DNA of 64,000 nucleotides from Streptococcus sp. HMSC074B11 (GTDB taxonomy: Bacteria > Bacillota > Bacilli > Lactobacillales > Streptococcaceae): contig NZ_KV794273.1 of NCBI RefSeq assembly GCF_001808705.1, positions 228,429 through 292,428 on the forward strand. Direction: 5' to 3'. The notes beneath the pieces are model-generated. The model searched no databases. It saw only the letters and a program-made list of their open reading frames with translations, and was not told where the DNA came from. Below, piece after piece: positions 51,292 to 59,912 of this stretch. The translations under genes were made by a program, and so were the position numbers. How positions within the stretch are numbered: the first letter of the stretch is position 1; each line of letters begins with the position of its first letter.

Positions 51292-51844
51292 AGTATTTTA
51301 AAGTTGGTTTCAAAAGGACAAACAACAACCAGAAAGAGATGGCAAAGATAATACCTTCAATCAGATTAAAAGGCAAGACCATAGTCATCAGGTAGTTGCT
51401 CAATCCTAAGATTTTCTCAATATCAAAATTAGCAAACTTAGCGTACAAAGGAACAGCATAGACGTAGTTCAGAACTAGCATAGCTAGAGTCAAACCAAGC
51501 GTACCAGCTAGTGAAGCTAGGACGAAACGCATGGTTGTTCGCTCTTTTTTCCAAATCAAACCAAAAGCAAGCACAAAGACTCCCAAGGCAACAATATTCA
51601 TCGGTAAACCAATATAGGTACTAACCCCTTGATTGTTCAAAAGAATTTTCAACAAGGACCGAAGGAAAAGCACTCCAAAAGCTGCTGGTAAATCCAAGAC
51701 TACCAAACCCACAAGGACCGGTAAAATACTGAACTCAATCCTCAAAAAGGATGCCGCTGGCAAAAGCGGAAAGTCAAAGTACATCAACACAAATGAAAGC
51801 GCTGATAGAATTGCAATGGTCGAAAGTCGACGTGTGTTTGTCAT
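51281..51844 (-). CDS. ribU: RibU, riboflavin-binding subunit of an ECF transporter
   Basis: A 187-residue S component that binds riboflavin and works with a shared EcfAA'T module encoded elsewhere. It has about six membrane segments and the family landmarks RRLSTIAILSALSFVLMY and FPLLPAASFLRIEFS in short blocks. The ATG at 51844 follows GGAGGAACCTGTT; the in-frame TTG five codons earlier is not preferred. An FMN riboswitch precedes it. The PAP2 gene overlaps it by 11 bases. Confidence 0.92.
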   Translation of the reverse strand: MTNTRRLSTIAILSALSFVLMYFDFPLLPAASFLRIEFSILPVLVGLVVLDLPAAFGVLFLRSLLKILLNNQGVSTYIGLPMNIVALGVFVLAFGLIWKKERTTMRFVLASLAGTLGLTLAMLVLNYVYAVPLYAKFANFDIEKILGLSNYLMTMVLPFNLIEGIIFAISFWLLFVLLKPTLKYYER

Positions 51845-52011
51845 AACAGGTTCCTCCAATTTTCTATAAAATCAGAAGAAGTTGGAAAGGATTCCTCTAT
51901 CTACCCTCTATTTTTATTTTTAAATTCCAAAAGTTTCCCCTCACTCTGTTTAAGCAAGCGGTTGCAATTTACCTATAAAAAATCAATTAGAATAGACAAA
52001 GCCATTCTTTC

Positions 52012-52243
52012 GTCTTCTCCCATCCAGACTATACTGTCGGTTGTGGAATCTCACCACATCAGCTTGCGCTCGCGGACTTCTTTTAGAGTAAGGAAATGGA
52101 GATTTTTCTTTTAGACTAGGCGACAAGCTGTAGGCATAACTTTTGGTTAGGCAAAGCTTGGCAACAAAGTATAAAAGGAAAAGAACATTTCCGAGTAAAA
52201 GTCACCGCCGGTCGGGAATCTCACCCAGCCCTGAAGACCCCTT
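52012..52243 (-). promoter_or_regulatory. FMN riboswitch (RFN element) of ribU
   Basis: Read on the minus strand the conserved blocks appear in order: TCTTCAGGGC, TGGGTGAGATTCCCGACCGG, CGGTGAC, then AGTCCGCGAGCG, GATGTGGTGAGATTCC, and ACAACCGACAGTATAG followed by GTCTGGATGGGAGAAGA. A long insert of about 120 bases separates the first half from AGTCCGCG, larger than usual. A weak hairpin with AATTGATTTTTT after it may be the terminator. Confidence 0.95.
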
Positions 52244-52251
52244 TATGATAA

Positions 52252-52279
52252 CAAAAAAAGCTTGCAAGCGCAAGCATTT
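52252..52279 (-). terminator. Terminator after trmL
   Basis: GCTTGC and GCAAGC pair around AAGC, and seven T follow on the minus strand. It lies just beyond the trmL stop and before the FMN riboswitch. Confidence 0.75.
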
Positions 52280-52290
52280 TATCTAAGTGT

Positions 52291-52794
52291 TTATTTCAAT
52301 TTATCTGTTTCATAAGTGTGAACCAGTTCGAGGCCCACAAAGTTTTGTTGTCGGAGAGCCTCATAGACAATCATACATACTGTATTAGATACATTCAGGC
52401 TACGAACATGTTCATCATTCATCGGAATTCTGAGAGACTTTTCTGGATGCTCACGCATAAATTCCTCAGGCAAGCCCTTATCTTCACGCCCAAAGAGAAA
52501 ATAATGATCTCCTTCTGTCGTGAAATCTGCATCTGAATAGACTTTTTCTGCAAACTTGGAAATCAGGTAGAGATGACCATCCATTTTTTCCATAAAATCA
52601 GCCAAGCTATCATAAAAATGAATCTCAAGCTTGTCCCAATAATCTAGACCTGCCCGCTTCATCTTACGATCATCAATAGGAAAACCCATCGGTTTGATAA
52701 TATGAAGGGGCGCATTCGTTGCTGCGCAAGTACGAGCAATATTACCCGTATTTTGTGGAATCTGGGGTTCAAATAATACAATATGATTTGCCAT
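52291..52794 (-). CDS. trmL: tRNA (cytidine/uridine-34-2'-O)-methyltransferase, TrmL/CspR type
   Basis: A 167-residue SPOUT-family methyltransferase acting on the wobble base of leucine tRNAs. It begins [20 protein letters not shown], has [12 protein letters not shown] in the middle and the knotted SAM-binding end with [13 protein letters not shown] and [17 protein letters not shown]. The ATG at 52794 is chosen because AGAGGAAA lies in front and the family starts here; an upstream start adds 13 foreign residues. It follows a structured leader with its own promoter and terminator-like hairpin. Confidence 0.92.
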   Translation of the reverse strand: MANHIVLFEPQIPQNTGNIARTCAATNAPLHIIKPMGFPIDDRKMKRAGLDYWDKLEIHFYDSLADFMEKMDGHLYLISKFAEKVYSDADFTTEGDHYFLFGREDKGLPEEFMREHPEKSLRIPMNDEHVRSLNVSNTVCMIVYEALRQQNFVGLELVHTYETDKLK

Positions 52795-52817
52795 GCCTTG
52801 TTTCCTCTCACTAGTGC

Positions 52818-52919
52818 AAAAAAATAGCCACACTGCTCGGAGTCAAGCTCAGCAAACAGCGTGGTTAAGGCATCGTTAACTTACCTCACAACAGGTTTGA
52901 AGTAAATCAGCGAAACTAC
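52818..52919 (-). promoter_or_regulatory. Structured leader with terminator-like hairpin before trmL
   Basis: From a predicted start near 52919 the RNA has a first stem (ACTT-CCT with AGG-AAGT, about 52880-52904). A strong hairpin CCACGCTG...CAGTGTGG (52828-52864) follows, then CTATTTTTTT. This is either a transcription attenuator for trmL or a separate RNA of about 100 bases. I do not recognise a known riboswitch. Confidence 0.55.
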
Positions 52920-52925
52920 TGTTTT

Positions 52926-52953
52926 AGTATATCACTTTCAGCTTGAATGTCAA
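52926..52953 (-). promoter_or_regulatory. Promoter of the trmL leader
   Basis: On the minus strand consensus -35 TTGACA (52948-52953) and -10 TATACT (52926-52931) are 16 bases apart. Confidence 0.8.
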
Positions 52954-53187
52954 TAGAAATGACTTGATTTTTTCAATTTTTTTACAAACATATTTACATT
53001 AGCTTAAAATGCTTATGTATTCATTAGAATTACACGAAAATAGCTGATTTATATCTTAAATTTTTAACAAGTAAGATTATCAGTGGGACAATTTTCTACC
53101 CTAATAATGAAAAGAGTCGGTTGCCGAGTGCATTTTATTCTAAAAAAGAGTATGATAGATACATATTGAAAAAGTAGGTTATTTAAT

Positions 53188-54537
53188 ATGAAGATTATTC
53201 TTGTCGGAGGGGGGAAAGTTGGTTCTGCCCTTTGTCGTTCACTTGTCGCTGACAATCATGATGTTGTCTTAATTGAACAGAACGAAACGGTTCTTAATTA
53301 TATGACAAGCCGTTTTGATATTATTGGAATTGCTGGTAATGGGGCTGACTTTGCCATGCTAGAAGCTGCCAATGTTCAAGACTGCGATATTTTCATCGCT
53401 ATGACTCAGTATGATGAGGTCAATATGGTCTCTGCTGTCTTAGCTAAAAAGATGGGGGCTAAAGAAACCATCGTCCGTGTCCGCAATCCTGAGTATTCCA
53501 ACCCTTACTTTAAAGAAAAAAATATTCTCGGATTTTCTCTTATTGTCAATCCAGAACTCCTTGCAGCTCGTGCTATCGCTAATATCATCGATTTCCCAAA
53601 TGCTCTTTCTGTTGAGCGTTTTGCAGGTGGTTTGGTTAGTTTGATGGAATTCAAGGTTCGAATTGATAGTAATATTTGTCAGATGTCTATTGCTGATTTC
53701 CGTAAAAAGTTTGGTAATGTTATCGTTTGTGCCATTGAGCGCGATCATAAGCTCATGATTCCAAGTGGGGATATGGTCCTCCAAGATAAGGATCGGATCT
53801 TTGTTACAGGTAACCGTGTAGACATGATGCTTTTTCATAACTATGTCAAATCTCGTGTCGTTAAAAGTTTACTCATTATTGGAGCTGGAAAAATCGCTTA
53901 CTACCTTGTTGGTATTTTGAAAGATAGCCGTATTGATACCAAGGTCATTGAGCTTAATCCAGATCGTGCAGCATTTTTCAGTCAAAAATATCCAAAACTC
54001 TATATTGTGCAAGGTGATGGAACCGCAAAAGATATCCTCCTAGAAGAAAGCGCCCAACACTACGATGCTGTCGCAACTCTAACTGGCGTTGACGAAGAAA
54101 ACATTATTACATCTATGTTCTTAGATAGTGTTGGTGTTCAGAAAAACATCACCAAGGTCAATCGAACTAGCCTTTTAGAGATTATCCATGCACCTGAGTT
54201 TTCTAGTATTATCACACCAAAAACCATCGCTGTAGATACTATCATGCACTTTATCCACGGTCGTGCCAATGCCCAATATTCAGATCTTCAAGCGATGCAC
54301 CACCTTGCAAATGGACATATTGAGACTCTTCAATTTCTCATCAAGGAAGCCAATAAAATGACTGGCAAACCCTTGTCTCAATTGAAACTCAAAAAAGATA
54401 TTTTAATTGCTGCTATTATCCGCAACGGAAAAACAATCTTCCCAACAGGTGAAGATAGCCTTCAAGTCGGTGATAAGTTAGTTGTCATCACACTACTATC
54501 AAATATCACCAAGATTTATGATCTGTTAGAGAGGTAA
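53188..54537 (+). CDS. trkA: Trk potassium uptake regulator TrkA
   Basis: A 449-residue cytosolic regulator that gates TrkH in response to nucleotides. It is a tandem duplication: two RCK_N Rossmann domains with IILVGGGKVGSAL at the N-terminus and IIGAGKIAYYLVG in the middle, each followed by a TrkA_C domain (last parts about 140-220 and 370-449). AAGTAGG precedes the ATG, and a TATGAT -10 element is about 35 bases upstream. trkH follows after three bases. In streptococci TrkA-type proteins are candidates for c-di-AMP binding; no c-di-AMP riboswitch was seen. Confidence 0.95.
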   Translation: MKIILVGGGKVGSALCRSLVADNHDVVLIEQNETVLNYMTSRFDIIGIAGNGADFAMLEAANVQDCDIFIAMTQYDEVNMVSAVLAKKMGAKETIVRVRNPEYSNPYFKEKNILGFSLIVNPELLAARAIANIIDFPNALSVERFAGGLVSLMEFKVRIDSNICQMSIADFRKKFGNVIVCAIERDHKLMIPSGDMVLQDKDRIFVTGNRVDMMLFHNYVKSRVVKSLLIIGAGKIAYYLVGILKDSRIDTKVIELNPDRAAFFSQKYPKLYIVQGDGTAKDILLEESAQHYDAVATLTGVDEENIITSMFLDSVGVQKNITKVNRTSLLEIIHAPEFSSIITPKTIAVDTIMHFIHGRANAQYSDLQAMHHLANGHIETLQFLIKEANKMTGKPLSQLKLKKDILIAAIIRNGKTIFPTGEDSLQVGDKLVVITLLSNITKIYDLLER

Positions 54538-54540
54538 GCT

Positions 54541-55980
54541 ATGAATAGAAGTATGGTACGATTTCTTCTTGCAAAGCTACTCTTGATCGAGGCTGGTCTA
54601 CTCTTAGTTCCAGTTAGCATTGCTCTTTATTATCGAGAATCGAGTCAAGTTTTTACAGCACTTTTCTCTACCATCGGAATCCTTGTTGTGCTAGGTCTTC
54701 TCGGCATCATCAGCAAGCCTAAAAAACAGCGAATCTATGCAAAAGAAGGGGTCTTAATTGTAGCCCTCTGTTGGATCCTCTGGTCATTCTTTGGTGCCCT
54801 TCCCTTTGTCTTTTCAGGGCAAATTCCCAATATGATAGACGCCTTCTTTGAGATTAGTTCTGGCTTCACAACAACGGGAGCAACCATTTTAAATGATGTT
54901 TCTGTCTTAAGTCGTTCTCTTCTATTTTGGAGGAGTTTTACCCACCTCATCGGAGGTATGGGGGTGCTGGTTTTTGCCCTAGCTATAATGGACAATGCTA
55001 AAAATAGTCACTTAGAAGTTATGAAGGCTGAGGTCCCAGGACCAGTATTTGGCAAGGTTGTGTCTAAACTAAAAAATACAGCCCAAATCCTTTACATCCT
55101 ATATCTCGCTATGTTCGCCCTCTTTGTGGTTATTTATTACCTTGCTGGGATGCCACTCTACGATAGTTTTGTTATCGCTATGGGTACTGCTGGTACTGGT
55201 GGCTTTACTGTTTATAATGACGGAATTGCCCACTATCACAGTTCTCTCATTACCTATCTGACAAGTGTCGGGGTTTTGATGTTTGGTGTCAATTTCAATC
55301 TCTACTACTACCTCATGCTCCGTCGTATCAAGGAATTCTTTTTTGATGAAGAACTCCGAGCATATCTCTTGATTGTGGCTATATCTACTGGTCTAATCAC
55401 ACTCAACACGCTCCACCTCTATAGCGGAGTTTCTCAAAGCTTTGAGATGGCCTTCTTCCAAGTATCTAACATCATTACCACTACCGGTTTTGGATATGGA
55501 GATATCACGAACTGGCCTTTGTTCTCTCAATACATCTTGCTAATGCTGATGGCAATCGGTGGTTCTGCTGGTTCTACCGCTGGTGGTCTCAAGATCATCC
55601 GTGGAGTCATCCTGTCTAAAATTGCTAAAAATCAAGTCTTGTCTACCATATCACCTCACCGTGTGTTAACCCTTCAGGTTAATCAAACGGTTATTGATAA
55701 GGATACCCAGCACAAGATCCTGAAGTATTTTGTGGTTTATATCATGATTCTACTCAGTTTGATTTTCATCGTCAGTTTAGATACCAATAATTTAATGGTT
55801 GTCACGAGTGCTGTTTTCAGTTGTTTTAACAATATCGGTCCTATTTTAGGAACAACTGCAAGTTTCTCAATTTTTAGTCCATTTTCAAAACTTCTACTAT
55901 CCTTTGCAATGATTGCAGGACGTCTTGAAATCTATCCAATCATACTGCTCTTTATGAAGCGAACTTGGTCTAAACGTTAG
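54541..55980 (+). CDS. trkH: Trk potassium channel subunit TrkH
   Basis: A 479-residue membrane pore with four repeats, each contributing a selectivity loop. Visible filter segments are TTTGATIL, GTAGTGGFTVYN, TTTGFGYGD and CFNNIGPILG. About ten membrane segments are visible. It is three bases downstream of trkA and is the pore of a two-gene K+ uptake system. A terminator follows at 56008. Confidence 0.95.
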   Translation: MNRSMVRFLLAKLLLIEAGLLLVPVSIALYYRESSQVFTALFSTIGILVVLGLLGIISKPKKQRIYAKEGVLIVALCWILWSFFGALPFVFSGQIPNMIDAFFEISSGFTTTGATILNDVSVLSRSLLFWRSFTHLIGGMGVLVFALAIMDNAKNSHLEVMKAEVPGPVFGKVVSKLKNTAQILYILYLAMFALFVVIYYLAGMPLYDSFVIAMGTAGTGGFTVYNDGIAHYHSSLITYLTSVGVLMFGVNFNLYYYLMLRRIKEFFFDEELRAYLLIVAISTGLITLNTLHLYSGVSQSFEMAFFQVSNIITTTGFGYGDITNWPLFSQYILLMLMAIGGSAGSTAGGLKIIRGVILSKIAKNQVLSTISPHRVLTLQVNQTVIDKDTQHKILKYFVVYIMILLSLIFIVSLDTNNLMVVTSAVFSCFNNIGPILGTTASFSIFSPFSKLLLSFAMIAGRLEIYPIILLFMKRTWSKR

Positions 55981-56007
55981 AACAATCAACTTTACACCCT
56001 ATCTCTC

Positions 56008-56040
56008 CTCTTCAAGGAACCCTTGAAGGGGGATTTTTTA
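56008..56040 (+). terminator. Terminator after trkH
   Basis: CTTCAAGG and CCTTGAAG form a perfect stem with a short loop, followed by GGGGATTTTTT. It is about 30 bases beyond the trkH stop. Confidence 0.78.
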
Positions 56041-56143
56041 GTTTCAAAAGACAAGACAGCTCTAAAAATCGACAATTGGGAATTTAAGGATTTTTCTCTC
56101 CTATCTTTTAGCTATAATAAGAAAAAAATATAGGGGATACTTT

Positions 56144-56776
56144 ATGGAAAAAGTCATAAAATCAATTCGACTACTCTTGTTCTTTGCCTTAATCCAACTG
56201 GCATTTTGTAGTTGTATCTTTTGGTCTGGAACCTCTCTGGCCCTCAAACAATCCTGTTTTTATTTTCTACTGACTTTATTGGGCTTATCTGGGTCTTGTG
56301 CCTTTATGCATTATTTATCTAGTCATAACCTGAAAAGAGATAGACTGATTGATAGGAGTCGCTTTATCTTTTTATTTTATAGTATGATGATTGTGGTCAA
56401 CCTCTGCGGGGTTGGACTGGTTCTATCAGATACTATCGTTACTGTCAACTTACTTCAAAAGGAAGCTGTAGAACTCATCCTCCCCTCCTTCTTTTTTCTC
56501 TTTGGAGTTGATCTTATTACCTTTCTCCCCTTAAAAAAATGGAGAAGGTTGCAAAAAAATTCCAGTAGCAAGGAAGTGAGATTTTCCATCATTATCATTT
56601 CCATTTTAATCTTCCTACGTAATCCAATCACCATTTTATCCATCGCTTTTTATATTGGCCTTGGCGCTTTATTTCTCAGTTTTTTATTTCCAAAAAACTT
56701 AAGAGAAGAGGTGTCATTCTACAGTCATTTGATTCGGGATATTCTATTTGTCGTTTGTACCTTCCTCTTATGGTAA
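56144..56776 (+). CDS. Integral membrane protein of unknown function
   Basis: A 210-residue protein with six or so hydrophobic segments (about 8-28, 33-53, 72-95, 102-125, 145-170 and 188-208) separated by short basic loops. No catalytic motif is visible. AGGGGATACTTT precedes the ATG, and a TATAAT -10 is about 30 bases upstream, so it is a genuine gene. It lies between trkH and a CPBP protease. I do not recognise the family. Confidence 0.7.
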   Translation: MEKVIKSIRLLLFFALIQLAFCSCIFWSGTSLALKQSCFYFLLTLLGLSGSCAFMHYLSSHNLKRDRLIDRSRFIFLFYSMMIVVNLCGVGLVLSDTIVTVNLLQKEAVELILPSFFFLFGVDLITFLPLKKWRRLQKNSSSKEVRFSIIIISILIFLRNPITILSIAFYIGLGALFLSFLFPKNLREEVSFYSHLIRDILFVVCTFLLW

Positions 56777-56836
56777 CAAATAGAATCCTTGCAATAATTA
56801 TGTTATAATTAAAAAAAAATTTTAGGAGATACATCA

Positions 56837-57529
56837 ATGAACTTTTTTAAAGATTTTCGTAAGCGACTCGCTTGGTTTGGGATTTTGTTAGTAGCTATCT
56901 TTCTATCTCAGACTCCTATGCTAACTCTAGCTATACTAACTAAAATTCAGTTTAATCCAATCTGGTCAACAATTCTTGTGTCCCTTATTTCGATTCTTGT
57001 ACTTGCTATCTTTTTATACGGAGCCCATAAGAACAAGTTGCTGGATTTAAAATCTAAACTTCTCACCATTAACGATCTTCCTCGCATTGTCTTAAGCTAT
57101 CTAGTTATTTATGTTGGAAATCTTGTGGGTGGAATCTGGTTACAACTCGTGAAGCAAACAACAACTGCTAATCAACAAGTAATTAACAACCTTGTTTCTG
57201 AAAGCTCTCTGATTAGCAGTTTCTTCCTCATCGTTTTAATCGCACCTATTTGTGAAGAAATCATTTGTCGCGGGATTATTCCTACCAAACTCTTCCAAGG
57301 CTACGAAAAGTTTGGCTATGTCATTGGTTGGCTAATCTTCCTCCTTGCACATATGCCTTCTAATCTCCCTTCCTTCTTGATTTATGGTTGGATGTCAGTC
57401 GTCCTCACTTGGACTGCTTATCGTACCAGACGTTTGGAAATGTCTATCTCGGTCCATATGTTACTTAATAGTATCAGCTTCATCTTACTGGCACTCTTCA
57501 CAATTTTTATGAAAAATTTCGGTATCTAA
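56837..57529 (+). CDS. CPBP-family intramembrane metalloprotease
   Basis: A 230-residue membrane protease of the CAAX/Abi family. All three motifs are seen: CEEIICRG (the EExxxR box, about residue 139), FLLAHMPSN (the second histidine) and HMLLNSISF (the third motif). Six membrane segments are predicted. In streptococci such proteins often handle bacteriocin self-immunity, but no bacteriocin gene is visible nearby. TTAGGAGATACA precedes the ATG, and a terminator-like stem follows. Confidence 0.85.
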   Translation: MNFFKDFRKRLAWFGILLVAIFLSQTPMLTLAILTKIQFNPIWSTILVSLISILVLAIFLYGAHKNKLLDLKSKLLTINDLPRIVLSYLVIYVGNLVGGIWLQLVKQTTTANQQVINNLVSESSLISSFFLIVLIAPICEEIICRGIIPTKLFQGYEKFGYVIGWLIFLLAHMPSNLPSFLIYGWMSVVLTWTAYRTRRLEMSISVHMLLNSISFILLALFTIFMKNFGI

Positions 57530-57544
57530 TACCCAATTATCCAT

Positions 57545-57588
57545 TCCTTTAGGCTGGATCAATCGTCCTGGTCTAAGGGATTTTTTTG
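57545..57588 (+). terminator. Terminator after the CPBP protease gene
   Basis: CCTTTAGG and CTAAGGG arms form an imperfect stem with nested CTGGA/TCCTGG, followed by seven T. It is about 15 bases beyond the stop. Confidence 0.65.
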
Positions 57589-57693
57589 TTTCAAGCAGCA
57601 CTTTATCTCGGAAAAATTCATTTTTTCTACCATCTTAAAAAATTTTAAAAATATTTTTATGCATAAATTTTATAAAGTTTAAAAATGGATATC

Positions 57694-57777
57694 TATACTG
57701 AAGTTATTTACCGATTAGCGACCTAAAAGACCTCCTAAACTCCGTCCCTCACCAGGGCAGAGTTTAGGAATTTTGTT
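57694..57777 (+). ncRNA. Candidate small RNA with an anti-ribosome-site motif
   Basis: A -10 TATACT is at 57694-57699 in very AT-rich DNA, with transcription expected from about 57706. The RNA would contain AAAAGACCUCC, complementary to ribosome-binding sites, directly before a strong hairpin (CCTAAACTC with GAGTTTAGG, plus CCCT/AGGG, 57734-57768) and a T-rich tail. A small RNA of about 70 bases with an exposed CCUCC next to its terminator resembles the streptococcal csRNAs controlled by CiaRH. No clear pair of CiaR repeats was found, so this is a candidate only. There is no open frame. Confidence 0.5.
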
Positions 57778-57797
57778 AAAACCAGCCTACAAGAAAA

Positions 57798-57827
57798 GCC
57801 AAGAAGATATTTTTCTTGGCCTTTTTC
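57798..57827 (+). terminator. Second terminator-like hairpin after the small-RNA candidate
   Basis: GCCAAGAA (57798-57805) pairs with TTCTTGGC (57813-57820) and a T run follows. It could be a backup terminator. Confidence 0.6.
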
Positions 57828-57864
57828 AATAGATTTAAGGTTCCAAAGCAAGTACTTTTTTACT

Positions 57865-58155
57865 ACAACACTGAGTTTTACAAATCGATTTTATTTGCCA
57901 AACGCAGTTAGTAAGACAGGTAGCTAGTCCGCTTCCTTTCTGTTACGACAGAAAAGCCCACGAATCGATACCATTCGTGGACTTTGCCTAGTGAAGCGTT
58001 TTTGTAATCCGCCATAGTGTTTGCCGTTTATTAGATTACGACACTTAGTTTTACAAATCGATTCCATTTGTAAAACTAAGTTAGTGAGGCAGTTAGGCAA
58101 GTCTTATAGAACTTGCCGTAGTCTACTTAGATTGCTTTGCAATCAAGTAGACTTA
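57865..58155. repeat. Hairpin cluster before the prfC end
   Basis: About 290 bases without a gene contain several palindromes. Two related copies share TTTTACAAATCGATT (57869-57910 and 58042-58083). The second folds perfectly, with TTAGTTTTACAAAT pairing ATTTGTAAAACTAA. CCACGAAT-CGATACC-ATTCGTGG at 57959-57980 has a similar loop. Further stems are TTTCTGT/ACAGAAA (57937-57955), GGCAAGT/ACTTGCC (58096-58117) and AGTCTACTT/AAGTAGACT (58120-58153). The last could act as prfC terminator. This looks like a decayed cluster of a small dispersed repeat. Confidence 0.6.
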
Positions 58156-58160
58156 CTGAA

Positions 58161-59705
58161 TCACATCTTTTCCTCTAACTCTACATCCGGATACTTATCT
58201 GCAAACCATCGGAGGGCAAAGTCGTTTTCAAAAAGGAATACAGGCTGGTCAAAGCGGTCTTTAGCCAAGATATTTCGACTTGAAGACATACGCTCATCCA
58301 GATCTTCAGGTTTGATCCAGCGAACCGTCTTTTTACCCATTGGGCTCATAACCACTTCTGCATTGTACTCATTTTCCATACGGTGTTTGAAGACTTCAAA
58401 CTGCAATTGACCAACGGCACCCAACATGTATTCACCTGTTTGGTAGTTGGTATAAAGCTGAATAGCTCCTTCTTGCACCAATTGCTCAATTCCCTTGTGG
58501 AAAGATTTTTGCTTCATGACGTTCTTAGCAGAAACTTTCATGAAAATCTCAGGTGTAAAGGTTGGCAGTGGTTCAAACTCAAACTTATTTTTTCCAACAG
58601 TTAGTGTATCCCCAACCTGATAAGTACCGGTATCGTAAACCCCGATGATATCTCCAGCTACGGCATTAGTGACATTCTCACGACTTTCAGCCATAAACTG
58701 AGTAACATTTGACAGCTTAGCTCCCTTACCAGTACGAGGGAGATTAACACTCATACCACGCTCGAATTCACCCGATACGATACGGACAAAGGCGATACGG
58801 TCACGGTGACGAGGGTCCATGTTGGCTTGAATTTTAAAGACAAATCCTGAGAAGTCTTTGTCGTAAGGATCGACAATTTCTCCATCTGTCTTCTTATGAC
58901 CGTGTGGTTCTGGAGCAAACTTGAGGAAGGTTTCTAAGAAAGTCTGCACACCAAAATTAGTCAAGGCTGATCCAAAGAATACCGGAGTCAATTCACCCGC
59001 AAGGATGGCTTCTTCTGAGAATTCATTTCCAGCTTCTTGCAAGAGCTCGATGTCATCCTTGACTTGCTCATAGAAAGGGTTGCTAGCAAAGAGTTTATCG
59101 CCATCTTCTAGGCTGGCAAAACGTTCATCCCCTTTGTAGAGTTCCAAACGTTGGTTATAGAGGTCATACAAGCCTTCAAAGGCTTTCCCCATCCCGATTG
59201 GCCAGTTCATCGGGTAGCTCGCAATACCTAGAACTTCTTCCAATTCTTGCAAGAGATCCAGTGGCTCACGACCGTCTCGGTCTAACTTGTTCATAAAGGT
59301 AAAGACTGGAATTCCACGGTGTTTGACAACCTCAAATAACTTTTTGGTTTGGGCCTCGATACCCTTGGCAGAGTCCACAACCATGACAGCCGCATCCACC
59401 GCCATCAATGTACGATAGGTATCTTCTGAGAAATCCTCGTGCCCTGGAGTATCTAGGATGTTCACGCGTTTGCCTTCGTAGTCAAATTGCATCACAGATG
59501 ACGTTACCGAAATCCCACGTTGTTTCTCTATATCCATCCAGTCAGACTTGGCAAAGTTTCCTGTTTTCTTTCCTTTTACAGTACCTGCCTCACGAATCTC
59601 TCCCCCAAAATATAGCAATTGCTCTGTAATAGTCGTTTTACCCGCGTCCGGGTGAGAGATGATGGCAAAGGTACGGCGTTTTTTAATTTCTTCTTGAATG
59701 TTCAT
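58161..59705 (-). CDS. prfC: Peptide chain release factor 3
   Basis: A 514-residue GTPase that recycles release factors RF1 and RF2 after termination. The G1 loop is [15 protein letters not shown] near the N-terminus, then [14 protein letters not shown] (G3) and FMNKLDRDG (G4). Beta-barrel domain II and the C-terminal RF3 domain follow. Length and order are normal. Two YwaF-like genes lie upstream on the same strand, with a terminator between. The 3' end faces a hairpin cluster. Confidence 0.96.
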   Translation of the reverse strand: MNIQEEIKKRRTFAIISHPDAGKTTITEQLLYFGGEIREAGTVKGKKTGNFAKSDWMDIEKQRGISVTSSVMQFDYEGKRVNILDTPGHEDFSEDTYRTLMAVDAAVMVVDSAKGIEAQTKKLFEVVKHRGIPVFTFMNKLDRDGREPLDLLQELEEVLGIASYPMNWPIGMGKAFEGLYDLYNQRLELYKGDERFASLEDGDKLFASNPFYEQVKDDIELLQEAGNEFSEEAILAGELTPVFFGSALTNFGVQTFLETFLKFAPEPHGHKKTDGEIVDPYDKDFSGFVFKIQANMDPRHRDRIAFVRIVSGEFERGMSVNLPRTGKGAKLSNVTQFMAESRENVTNAVAGDIIGVYDTGTYQVGDTLTVGKNKFEFEPLPTFTPEIFMKVSAKNVMKQKSFHKGIEQLVQEGAIQLYTNYQTGEYMLGAVGQLQFEVFKHRMENEYNAEVVMSPMGKKTVRWIKPEDLDERMSSSRNILAKDRFDQPVFLFENDFALRWFADKYPDVELEEKM

Positions 59706-59832
59706 AAGTTCTCTTTCTTTCTACTTTTTTAATAATTTCAATTTATAATCGTTCTTTGTTACATCGGACTCTAACATTCCTTTCAACACTCCATTATATC
59801 GGATTTTAGGGAGTTTTTCAATTGCTTACACA

Positions 59833-59864
59833 AGAAAAAGCAGGTCAAGATAGTAGACCTGCTC
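59833..59864 (-). terminator. Terminator after the YwaF-like gene pair
   Basis: GCAGGTC (59840-59846) pairs with GACCTGC (59856-59862) and TTTTTCTTG follows on the minus strand. Confidence 0.8.
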
Positions 59865-59912
59865 TTCAGATTCTTTTGTTGATTATTTATATCTATCACT
59901 CTTAATATCGCT

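Noticed and set aside
53056-53187. A c-di-AMP riboswitch before trkA
   Set aside because: The gap is too short and lacks the conserved ydaO/yuaA blocks; only a promoter-like TATGAT is seen.
56837-57529. Bacteriocin immunity cassette around the CPBP protease
   Set aside because: No double-glycine leader peptide or bacteriocin exporter was found within several kilobases.
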